Assembly: GCA_002436025.1 (NCBI GenBank)
Contig: DIXM01000003.1
Location: forward strand, 195,454-259,453
Source of the DNA: a candidate division Hyd24-12 bacterium UBA6080
GTDB lineage: Bacteria > Fermentibacterota > Fermentibacteria > Fermentibacterales > JCC-6
Direction: 5' to 3'
DNA: 64,000 nt
The notes under the pieces are model-generated. The model was given only the letters and a program-made list of their open reading frames with translations. It had not been told where the DNA came from and made no database searches. This document shows, one piece after another, positions 17,192-24,361 of this stretch; the first letter of the stretch is position 1, and each line of letters begins with the position of its first letter. Both the position numbers and the translations under genes were made by a program.

Positions 17192-17452
17192 TCAGAACTT
17201 CATCAGTCCCGAGGTCAGGTCACCGGCTGCGAATACCAGGGTGTAACCGGCAATGAGCAGTATCGCGATGCCGTTGAGTACCATTCCCGCCATGGCGACC
17301 CCTGTCGGGGAATCCGTTTCCCGTTTCTTGTTGTAGCTGACAAGTCCCAGAACAAGCCCGAGTATGGCCGGAGCAAGGGCCAGCCAGCTGCAGCAGGGTA
17401 TGAAACCCAGGATCGCCGCTATCAAACCGATCACAAGGGATGCGATGTCCAT
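17192..17452 (-). CDS. DUF4190-type small membrane protein
   Basis: An 86-residue protein with two hydrophobic hairpin segments (about 4-40 and 50-75) separated by KKRETDSPTG, the arrangement of DUF4190 proteins. A CC pair lies in the first segment. It starts 14 bases after the stop of the M16 protease, with AAAGGAGACG before the ATG, and is followed directly by the DUF2752 gene, so the three genes are probably one transcript. Function unknown. Confidence 0.7.
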   Translation of the reverse strand: MDIASLVIGLIAAILGFIPCCSWLALAPAILGLVLGLVSYNKKRETDSPTGVAMAGMVLNGIAILLIAGYTLVFAAGDLTSGLMKF

Positions 17453-17466
17453 CTTCGTCTCCTTTC

Positions 17467-20352
17467 TCAGAGTTTTATGAACTCTTTTACACCCATACCG
17501 GTCAGCGTATTCCTGTCTGCGGCGACGCAGACCACGGCCTTTTCCGACTCCCCGGAAAGAATTGAGGCCGCACGGGAAAGGGACTCGGTGTTGACCTCGA
17601 GAAGCCTTTGCCAGACTTTTTTCTGGTAGTTCCTGTCCATTTCGGTGAGAAACATGGCCGTAGCGGTCAGCGGCGCTCGGGCGGGTCTTACAAGCGGGTC
17701 CAGCCGCTGGAGTGTACTGAAGACCGCTCCCCTTACAGCCTTTTCACCCGCGTCCACGAATGCCATGGGATCGAGGAAGGTCCGTCGCATTACCTCAAGG
17801 CTCTCAGGCGGGGCGGGATCGCGGTAGGTATTGAACAGAAGCAGACCCGGGGCTGCCCAGGCTGAAACACCGTAAGCGCCCAGCCTTCCCCTGATCTGGT
17901 TCCAGAGTGGTCCGTTGCCCAGCAGTGTCATCAGTACGAACAGAGGTTCGAACGAGGGGTCATACGGTTCCCTGCCGGGAAAGCCACCCGCTGTGCATGC
18001 CACGTCCGAGTCGGTGATTATCCCGGTCAAGGTGGAACGAGCGACGCCGGAGAAGCCGATCGGTGACAGAGGCAGCCTTTTCCTGCCGCCCAGCCTTTCC
18101 AGGAAGTCTTCGAGCATCGGCCTGGATCCTTCAGGACCTGCCCAGGACAGGACCACCGGAGCGCTCGTCATGATCCGGCTCCATATCCCCTCGATCCTGC
18201 GGGAGAGGGTGGCGGGTTTTCCGGATACCAGCCTGCAGGTCTCCCTGGCCATGGTCATTCCCTTAAGCTTTCTGACGACCTCCATCCCCCCTCTCAGCGC
18301 CGCCATTGCTTCCAGACCTGCGAAGCTGCCCGCGCTCTCGAGGAAGCGCGCGTGGATCCCGCTCTTTATCTCGCGGCCCACCTCCATGACCCTGGCCGTG
18401 TCGTTGAGAGCGGGGGAAAGAAGCCTTTTCTCAAGCACTTTCAGGAACCGGGGAAGGTCGGATGCAAGGCATGACGCGTTGAGCGAGATGACCGGATGAG
18501 TGGCTCCCGCAGCGCTCAGGGGCTCGTACGAGCCCACTCCGGCCGAGATGCCGCCCGAACTGGCCATCTCTTCCCTCGATGCCTCCTGGTATGTGAGGGA
18601 TCCGGCGCCTGTGCCACAGACCGTTTCCGCTACAAGCTGCGCCAGGGGGAGGTCCCTCTCTGGAAGATGTGCTATCCCGAGCGATAGGTTGATGTGGCAG
18701 ACCCCGTTGGTGAAGGCCGGAACCGAAAGAAGATGGATGCCTGGAGCCTTTTCTTCATGGTGCCAATTCAGGACTGCGGGCTCTTCAGGTATGTCGGAAA
18801 GACCGAGTACGGGAAGGGTGGCAAGGACTTCGGGCGGATCCGAAGACTCCTGATGGACCCTGAGCTGTTCGGACAGGAGTCTCAGGGCATCCCGCTCCCT
18901 CTTGTCGAGGTTCTTCCCTTCGAGCCTCGCGGCCCTGGACCTGTTTCTGCCAAGTCTGCTGAAATGCCCGGGGTCCGGCGTGAACACGGCGTCCACCCTC
19001 TGGGTGTTGTCGAGGAAATGCAGCTGTATGAGCTCTTCGAGGTGCCGGGGGTTTTTCGCAAGCCTTGTCCGGAGGTCTTCGAGCTGTTTCTCTTCCTCGA
19101 GTTCATCAAGCGGGTTCCTGCCATGGGTCCACGCTTTTACCGCCGCACCCATGATGCCGTGGCTCCACCGCTGCCCTATCCGCCTGAGGAACAACTCCTT
19201 GCGGTGAAGGAGGTTTGCCGTGTCGTCGGGGTCGAGACCCGAGGCACATTTCTCGAGGGTTTTGCCGATAAGGTCGAACACTGCCTCGGAGTTTCCGTTC
19301 CTGACTCCCCTGAGGCCGGCGGTGAATGTGGGCCGGGTAATGTCGCAGTCGTACCCGGAAGGACCCAGCCCGGTGCCCAGTCCGCTTCCCACAAGCGCTT
19401 CCCTGAGCGGGGCGGCATCGCTGTCGAGAAGTATGTCGTCAAGCAGGGAGATGGCCAGGGATTCAACGGGGTCGTTGCGATCATCAAGAAGCCATGCCCT
19501 CAGAACCGTGCTGCCCGCCCTTCGGGAACCCGGAATGGGGTATTCCCCCGCCACAGGCCCAATGAATCCGGGCTCGGTGGTTATGTGGAAAACTGCGGGA
19601 CTGGCCGCGAACCCCTTGAGCCGTTCACCGAGGAAACCGGTTATCTCCTCGGGGGGGATGTCGGCCATCACGAACAGGCATGCGTTTGAGGGGTGATAGT
19701 GCCTGCTGTGGAACTCGAGGAATGCCTCGTATGTCAGAAGGGGGATCTGGTCGGGTTCACCCCCGGAACAATGGCCGTATGTGGTGTCGGGAAACATCAG
19801 GGTGCGAAGCTTCCTTTCGAGATAGTCGTCAGGGTCCGCATAAGCCCCCCTCATCTCGTTGTAGACGACACCCATCCTTGATGTCAGTCCGTTCGACGGA
19901 AGATCAAGCCTGTGGCCTTCCTGCATGAATGACTGCCTGGTGAGCAGCGGGTGGAACACCGCGTCCATGTAGACGTCCACCAGGTTGAAGAAGTCCTTCC
20001 CGATGAGGCTCGCGCAGGGGTATACGGTTCTGTCGTCGTAGGTGATGGCGTTTATGTAGGTGGCCATGCTTGTTTTCACGAGTTCCATGAACGGGTCCTT
20101 CAGGGGAAACCTCTTCGAGCCGCAGAGAACGCAGTGTTCAAGGATGTGGGGCACTCCCGTGCTGTCGGTGGGCGGGGTCCTGAATGTGGCCGCGAACAGC
20201 TTTTCCCGGTCCCCGGGGCTTCGCAGCAGAACAAGCTCGGCGCCCGACGGATTGTGGCGCGCCCTGAGCGCATGGCATCGGATTTCCGGCATTTGTCGCT
20301 GTTCAACGAGTTGAAAGCCGCCACCGAGCCTGGTCATCGTTTCACGCTGCAT
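17467..20352 (-). CDS. M16C family zinc metalloprotease (presequence-protease-like)
   Basis: A 961-residue M16 peptidase of the PreP/M16C type, matching that family's usual length of about 970. The inverted zinc motif HILEH is at residues 69-73 and the distal glutamate lies in YNEMRGAY near residue 165. The remainder contains the M16C-associated domain and the inactive C-terminal half that completes the clamshell chamber. These enzymes degrade small unfolded peptides. There is no signal peptide, so it is probably cytoplasmic. CAGGAC precedes the ATG. It runs divergently from the molybdopterin cluster, with 92 bases between. Confidence 0.9.
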   Translation of the reverse strand: MQRETMTRLGGGFQLVEQRQMPEIRCHALRARHNPSGAELVLLRSPGDREKLFAATFRTPPTDSTGVPHILEHCVLCGSKRFPLKDPFMELVKTSMATYINAITYDDRTVYPCASLIGKDFFNLVDVYMDAVFHPLLTRQSFMQEGHRLDLPSNGLTSRMGVVYNEMRGAYADPDDYLERKLRTLMFPDTTYGHCSGGEPDQIPLLTYEAFLEFHSRHYHPSNACLFVMADIPPEEITGFLGERLKGFAASPAVFHITTEPGFIGPVAGEYPIPGSRRAGSTVLRAWLLDDRNDPVESLAISLLDDILLDSDAAPLREALVGSGLGTGLGPSGYDCDITRPTFTAGLRGVRNGNSEAVFDLIGKTLEKCASGLDPDDTANLLHRKELFLRRIGQRWSHGIMGAAVKAWTHGRNPLDELEEEKQLEDLRTRLAKNPRHLEELIQLHFLDNTQRVDAVFTPDPGHFSRLGRNRSRAARLEGKNLDKRERDALRLLSEQLRVHQESSDPPEVLATLPVLGLSDIPEEPAVLNWHHEEKAPGIHLLSVPAFTNGVCHINLSLGIAHLPERDLPLAQLVAETVCGTGAGSLTYQEASREEMASSGGISAGVGSYEPLSAAGATHPVISLNASCLASDLPRFLKVLEKRLLSPALNDTARVMEVGREIKSGIHARFLESAGSFAGLEAMAALRGGMEVVRKLKGMTMARETCRLVSGKPATLSRRIEGIWSRIMTSAPVVLSWAGPEGSRPMLEDFLERLGGRKRLPLSPIGFSGVARSTLTGIITDSDVACTAGGFPGREPYDPSFEPLFVLMTLLGNGPLWNQIRGRLGAYGVSAWAAPGLLLFNTYRDPAPPESLEVMRRTFLDPMAFVDAGEKAVRGAVFSTLQRLDPLVRPARAPLTATAMFLTEMDRNYQKKVWQRLLEVNTESLSRAASILSGESEKAVVCVAADRNTLTGMGVKEFIKL

Positions 20353-20444
20353 GTCCTGCCTTTCGGGGTGAGCTTGAGCCGTGAATATAAGGCGGCCCGT
20401 GCGTCGGGTGGATTGGAACCCGGTGATGAGTTAGATTTCGCGCC

Positions 20445-21269
20445 ATGAACGAAATGAAAACACGGCATATCGTTATCGCGGCCTCCGCCCGGAAGGCCGG
20501 AAAAACCCTTCTTGCCCAGTCGCTTCTTGGTCTGGCGCGCGGGAACGGCATGCAATGCGCATTCGTGAAGCTCAGACGCAGGGGGAGCTCAGCTTTCTCA
20601 GTTACCGAGGGGGAGGGGGCCGAAGGCACCGACACGGCAAGGTGTGCCGCGGCCGGAGCCTCACGCTGCTTTCTCGTTGAGTACGGGACCGTGGATCAGC
20701 TCGGTGAGTTCAGGCCCGATCCCCCGCTGGAGCCCGGTCATGACATGGTGGTATGGGAGACCAACAGCGCCGTTGAGTATGTGTGTCCCGACGGCATTGT
20801 CTACCTTGAAGTCGAACAGGGAGCAGGGAAGAACCCTGAGCTGGCTGCCTGCGCCACCCTTGTCGTACCTGCCCCCATTTCGTGTGCGCCTGATGAGGAG
20901 TTATGCTCCATGATCCTTCACTGCGCGGGCTTTTCCGGGTTCCGGATGCTCAAACCCGCCTTCAAGTGCTGGCTCGGAACCTCCCGGGGCACGGTTCTCG
21001 GGTACGGGATCGCCCGGCTGTTGAGGTTCATCGGTCAGACCGGAAGCATAAGCTCCGGTTCCAGACTGTCGGGTATTTCTTACCGCCGGGCATGGACCCT
21101 TCTGGAAAGGGCCGAGGTCAACCTGGGGGCACGGCTCGTAAAAAGGACACGGGGAGGCAGCCATAACGGGGGAAGCAGCCTGACCCTTCTGGCGGAACGA
21201 CTTCTGACAGAGTACGATGAGCTCGAGAAGGCTCTTTCGAATGATGTCAGGGTACTGGAGGACCTGTGA
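20445..21269 (+). CDS. MobB-like P-loop protein fused to a ModE-type winged helix
   Basis: A 274-residue fusion. The N-terminal part (about 7-175) looks like MobB-type P-loop proteins of molybdenum cofactor metabolism, with a modified Walker A SARKAGKT (residues 14-21; Ser replaces the first Gly). The C-terminal part (about 185-262) is a ModE-like LysR-type winged helix: IARLLRFIGQTGSISSGSRL, GISYRRAWTLLERAEVNLG, then TRGGSHNGGSSLTLLAERLL. No molybdate-binding TOBE domain follows. It heads the molybdopterin gene cluster, with its stop overlapping moeA. It may couple metal or cofactor status to transcription; this is inference. Confidence 0.75.
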   Translation: MNEMKTRHIVIAASARKAGKTLLAQSLLGLARGNGMQCAFVKLRRRGSSAFSVTEGEGAEGTDTARCAAAGASRCFLVEYGTVDQLGEFRPDPPLEPGHDMVVWETNSAVEYVCPDGIVYLEVEQGAGKNPELAACATLVVPAPISCAPDEELCSMILHCAGFSGFRMLKPAFKCWLGTSRGTVLGYGIARLLRFIGQTGSISSGSRLSGISYRRAWTLLERAEVNLGARLVKRTRGGSHNGGSSLTLLAERLLTEYDELEKALSNDVRVLEDL

Positions 21270-22474
21270 CATCGTTCGAAGAAGCTCTGGAAAGGGTTCT
21301 TGCCCATTCGCTTCCCGTCGCGGAGGAACGCGTCGGGCTATCCGCGGCACTCGGCAGGGTCCTCCTCGAGGCGGTGAGCACCGACATTCCCATGCCCCCC
21401 TTCACACGAAGCGCCGTTGACGGCTACGCCCTGCCGGGGGAGGGCAACGAATTCGAGCTGACAGGGGAGATAACGGCTTCACCGGGAACCCCGCCCGCAC
21501 TCACTCCCGGCCATGCAGCGCCGATAATGACGGGCGCCCAGCTTCCTTCCGGGTCCGACCGCATAGTGATGCTTGAGTACACCGATACTCACGAAGGAAG
21601 GCTTCTTGTCGAAAGGCATGTGCGTCCCGGCGAGAACATCTGCTACCGGGGGGAGGATATGGAAGCCGGAACCGAGGTCCTTCCGTTCGGAACCCTTCTT
21701 ACCCCGTCGGCTCTTGGCGTGGCTGCCATGGCAGGCAGGACCGACCTGCGTGTTGCGGGGAAACCGAAGTCCGTCCTGCTTACAACAGGTTCCGAAGTGG
21801 TCGAACCGGACCGGGTGCCTGGTCCCGGCGAGATCAGGAACTCCAACGGTGTTCTGGGGGTATCGGCCCTTGCCGCAGCGGGTTTTGGTGAAGCGGAAAC
21901 CGGCCACTGCCGGGATTCTCCCCAGGCCATAAGGGACGCCGCCACCACGGCTCTTTCCCGGGCAGACATCCTTCTGATGGCCGGCGGGGTTTCAATGGGC
22001 ACACACGATTTCGTCCCCATGGTGATTGAGGAAATGGGTTTTCGGTTCCTTTTCCACGAGGTCGCCCAGAAACCCGGCAAACCCTTCTGTTTTGCCGTGA
22101 GGGACGGGAAGGTCTTCTTCGGGCTTCCCGGAAACCCCGTGAGCGTTCTTGTGACCATCGAGGAGTACGTCATCCCCTTTCTGCGAAAGTCCTCGGGCTT
22201 TGCCCGCTTCAGAAAAGCGAGGCTGCTGGGGCGTTTGGCTCACGATCTCCGCAAGAAGCCGGGAAGAACGGGTTTTTTCAGGGGTAATGCCGTGGAGTCG
22301 AACGGTACGTTCACCCTCAGCGTCCCCGATACACATGGTTCCGGCGACCTTGTGGGCGCCTCAAAGGCCGACTGCATCGTGCTGCTTCCAGCCCTGTCCC
22401 CCGGAGCGGCCCGGGGCGAAACGGTTCAATTCTCATACCTTTGCGGTTTCGGGGGCGAGGCTGCCTGGTCATGA
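21266..22474 (+). CDS. moeA: Molybdopterin molybdenumtransferase MoeA
   Basis: A 402-residue MoeA, which inserts molybdate (or tungstate in many anaerobes) into adenylylated molybdopterin. Family blocks are PMPPFTRSAVDGYAL near residue 45, GAQLPSGSDRIVMLE, the MoCF-fold motif ILLMAGGVSMGTHDFV near 235, and GLPGNPVSVL near 290. The length is normal. A GTG start overlaps the upstream stop (GTGA), and the end overlaps moaA (ATGA), showing tight translational coupling through the cluster. Confidence 0.93.
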   Translation: MTSFEEALERVLAHSLPVAEERVGLSAALGRVLLEAVSTDIPMPPFTRSAVDGYALPGEGNEFELTGEITASPGTPPALTPGHAAPIMTGAQLPSGSDRIVMLEYTDTHEGRLLVERHVRPGENICYRGEDMEAGTEVLPFGTLLTPSALGVAAMAGRTDLRVAGKPKSVLLTTGSEVVEPDRVPGPGEIRNSNGVLGVSALAAAGFGEAETGHCRDSPQAIRDAATTALSRADILLMAGGVSMGTHDFVPMVIEEMGFRFLFHEVAQKPGKPFCFAVRDGKVFFGLPGNPVSVLVTIEEYVIPFLRKSSGFARFRKARLLGRLAHDLRKKPGRTGFFRGNAVESNGTFTLSVPDTHGSGDLVGASKADCIVLLPALSPGAARGETVQFSYLCGFGGEAAWS

Positions 22475-23394
22475 GCGAAAACGTCAGGGGCGCACCGCAC
22501 CACCTGAGGCTCTCAGTCACCGACAGATGCAACCTGAGATGCTTCTATTGCATGCCTGCCCTGGGAGTGCCCGAGGTCTCCCATGAAGACCTTCTCTCCC
22601 TTGAGGAACTGGCGCACCTGACATGTGTGATACACAGGGCCCTGAACCTTGAGAAGATAAGGATTACCGGCGGCGAACCGCTGGTGAGAAAGGGGCTTTC
22701 AAACCTGCTGCCGCTGCTGCCCGATGTTCCCGACATCGCCATGACCACCAACGGCCTGCTGCTTTGTGAACATGCCCGTGAGCTTGCCCTGGCCGGGCTG
22801 TCGAGGGTAAACATCAGCCTAGACAGCGCAAGGGATACGGTGCTTACCCGCATCGCCCGCAGGGAGGTGACCCTCGGCGCCATTGAGGCCGCTGTCAGGT
22901 GCGCCCACGATGCCGGGCTCTCCCCCGTGAAGATCAACTGCGTTGCACTGAAGGGGATCAACGACGGCGAGTTCGGCTGTCTCGTGGAGTGGGGCGCCCG
23001 CATGGGGGTTCATGTCAGGTTCATCGAACACATGCCCCACGGGGATGAAGAAGGCGGGACTGTCCTTCGTGACGAGATCGCAAGGCTCGCCGGGGGTGGT
23101 GAACCCGTTGGAAGGCAGGGTACCGAGGAAACCTGGGTCAGGCCCGACGGGCTGCGGTTCGGGATCATCGCGCCGGTTTCCGGGCACTTGTGTCCCACCT
23201 GCGGAAGGGTGCGGCTCACGGCACAGGGGGTGTTCATGCCCTGCCTTTCCGGAGTGGGAGCCGTCGACCTGAAACCCATGGTTCTGTCCGGGGCCACGGA
23301 AACCGAGCTTCGCAGTATTATCCTTGATGCGGTGGCTGCAAAACCCGAACGCGGAAACTGCCATTCCCTGCCAATGTGGCGGATCGGAGGGTGA
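22471..23394 (+). CDS. moaA: GTP 3',8-cyclase MoaA
   Basis: A 307-residue radical SAM enzyme that, with MoaC, turns GTP into cyclic pyranopterin monophosphate. The SAM cluster motif CNLRCFYC is near residue 21, ITGGEPLVRKG near 66, and the second GTP-side cluster motif CPTCGRVRLTAQGVFMPCL at about 240-258. The protein ends in GG, the catalytically important MoaA tail. I start it at the ATG at 22471, which overlaps the moeA stop, rather than an upstream in-frame ATG. It is slightly short for the family, mainly in the middle. Confidence 0.93.
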   Translation: MSENVRGAPHHLRLSVTDRCNLRCFYCMPALGVPEVSHEDLLSLEELAHLTCVIHRALNLEKIRITGGEPLVRKGLSNLLPLLPDVPDIAMTTNGLLLCEHARELALAGLSRVNISLDSARDTVLTRIARREVTLGAIEAAVRCAHDAGLSPVKINCVALKGINDGEFGCLVEWGARMGVHVRFIEHMPHGDEEGGTVLRDEIARLAGGGEPVGRQGTEETWVRPDGLRFGIIAPVSGHLCPTCGRVRLTAQGVFMPCLSGVGAVDLKPMVLSGATETELRSIILDAVAAKPERGNCHSLPMWRIGG

Positions 23395-23396
23395 GC

Positions 23397-23864
23397 ATGG
23401 AAGACAACCTTCATTTTGACGGGGCCGGAAAACCAAGGATGGTGGATGTATCCCGCAAGCATCCGACACACAGGACCGCCACGGCCACAGGAGAGATCGA
23501 ACTCGGAGAGAAGGGCCTTGCCGCGCTGGGTTCATCAGGAAAGGGACCGGTCGAGACCACCGCAGCGCTGGCGGGTATCCAGGCCGCAAAGAGGACCTGG
23601 GAGCTCATTCCGCTGTGCCACCCCCTCCCGCTCGAGAAAGTGGACGTGGTCTTCGACCTTTGTGATGCAACCCTTCGATGCACGTGCACTGTGAAGGGCG
23701 AGGCCAGGACCGGATTCGAGATGGAGGCCATGACAGGGGCTGCAATTGCTCTGCTCACGGTTTACGACATGTTGAAGGCGGTTGACAAGGGAATGACCAT
23801 AGGGGGGATCCATCTCCTTGAAAAAACCGGAGGAAAGAGCGGAGACTGGAAATGCGCCCCTTGA
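23397..23864 (+). CDS. moaC: Cyclic pyranopterin monophosphate synthase MoaC
   Basis: A 155-residue MoaC that completes cPMP formation from the MoaA product. The usual blocks are present: MVDVSRKHPTHRTATATGE at the N-terminus, KRTWELIPLCHPLPLEKV in the middle with the active-site Cys-His, and GFEMEAMTGAAIALLTVYDM. CGGAGGGTGAGC lies immediately before the ATG at 23397, two bases after the moaA stop. Confidence 0.95.
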   Translation: MEDNLHFDGAGKPRMVDVSRKHPTHRTATATGEIELGEKGLAALGSSGKGPVETTAALAGIQAAKRTWELIPLCHPLPLEKVDVVFDLCDATLRCTCTVKGEARTGFEMEAMTGAAIALLTVYDMLKAVDKGMTIGGIHLLEKTGGKSGDWKCAP

Positions 23865-24343
23865 TGTCCTTCTCAGTGCTCACGGTCAGCGACTCATGCG
23901 CAGCCGGTCTCAGGGAAGACGGCAGCGGACCCGGGATAATCGGCATCATGACCGGGGCGGGCTTCACAGTCATTGAGAGAATGGTGGTTCCCGACGGCAT
24001 CGAGTCAGTGGCTTCCGCACTCGGAAAGCTTTGCGGCGGAGCGTCTCTGGTTCTCACAACCGGCGGGACAGGCCTTTCCCCGCGGGACTTTACACCCGAG
24101 GCAACCATTCAGGTCTGTGAAAGGCTTGTTCCGGGCATATCCGAAATGCTTCGGGCAAGATCGGCAGAGAAGGTGGAGTCCGCCTGGCTTGGCCGCGGCT
24201 GCGCCGGCATCAGCAACGGTTCCCTGGTGGTGAACCTCCCGGGGAGCGTTAAGGCGGTTCGTGAGTGCCTGGAGTTTCTGATCCCGCTTCTTCCCCATGC
24301 CCTCGAGGTTCTCGCGGGAGACGCGGGGAGATGCGGAGGCTGA
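23852..24343 (+). CDS. MoaB/Mog family molybdopterin adenylyltransferase
   Basis: A 163-residue MoCF-fold protein that adenylates molybdopterin before metal insertion by MoeA. Key blocks are TVSDSCAAGLREDGSGP near the N-terminus, LVLTTGGTGLSPRDFTPEA near residue 67, and NGSLVVNLPGSVKAVRECL near 125. It overlaps moaC by 13 bases; an alternative ATG lies at 23864. MoaD, MoaE and MoeB genes, needed for the step between cPMP and molybdopterin, are not in the window. Confidence 0.9.
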   Translation: MRPLMSFSVLTVSDSCAAGLREDGSGPGIIGIMTGAGFTVIERMVVPDGIESVASALGKLCGGASLVLTTGGTGLSPRDFTPEATIQVCERLVPGISEMLRARSAEKVESAWLGRGCAGISNGSLVVNLPGSVKAVRECLEFLIPLLPHALEVLAGDAGRCGG

Positions 24344-24361
24344 AGCGCCTTCAGTCTCCGG

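Noticed and set aside
16818..17246. Plus-strand open frame of 142 codons
   Set aside because: It is opposite the DUF2752 and DUF4190 genes, rich in Gly, Lys and Gln, and has no family resemblance.
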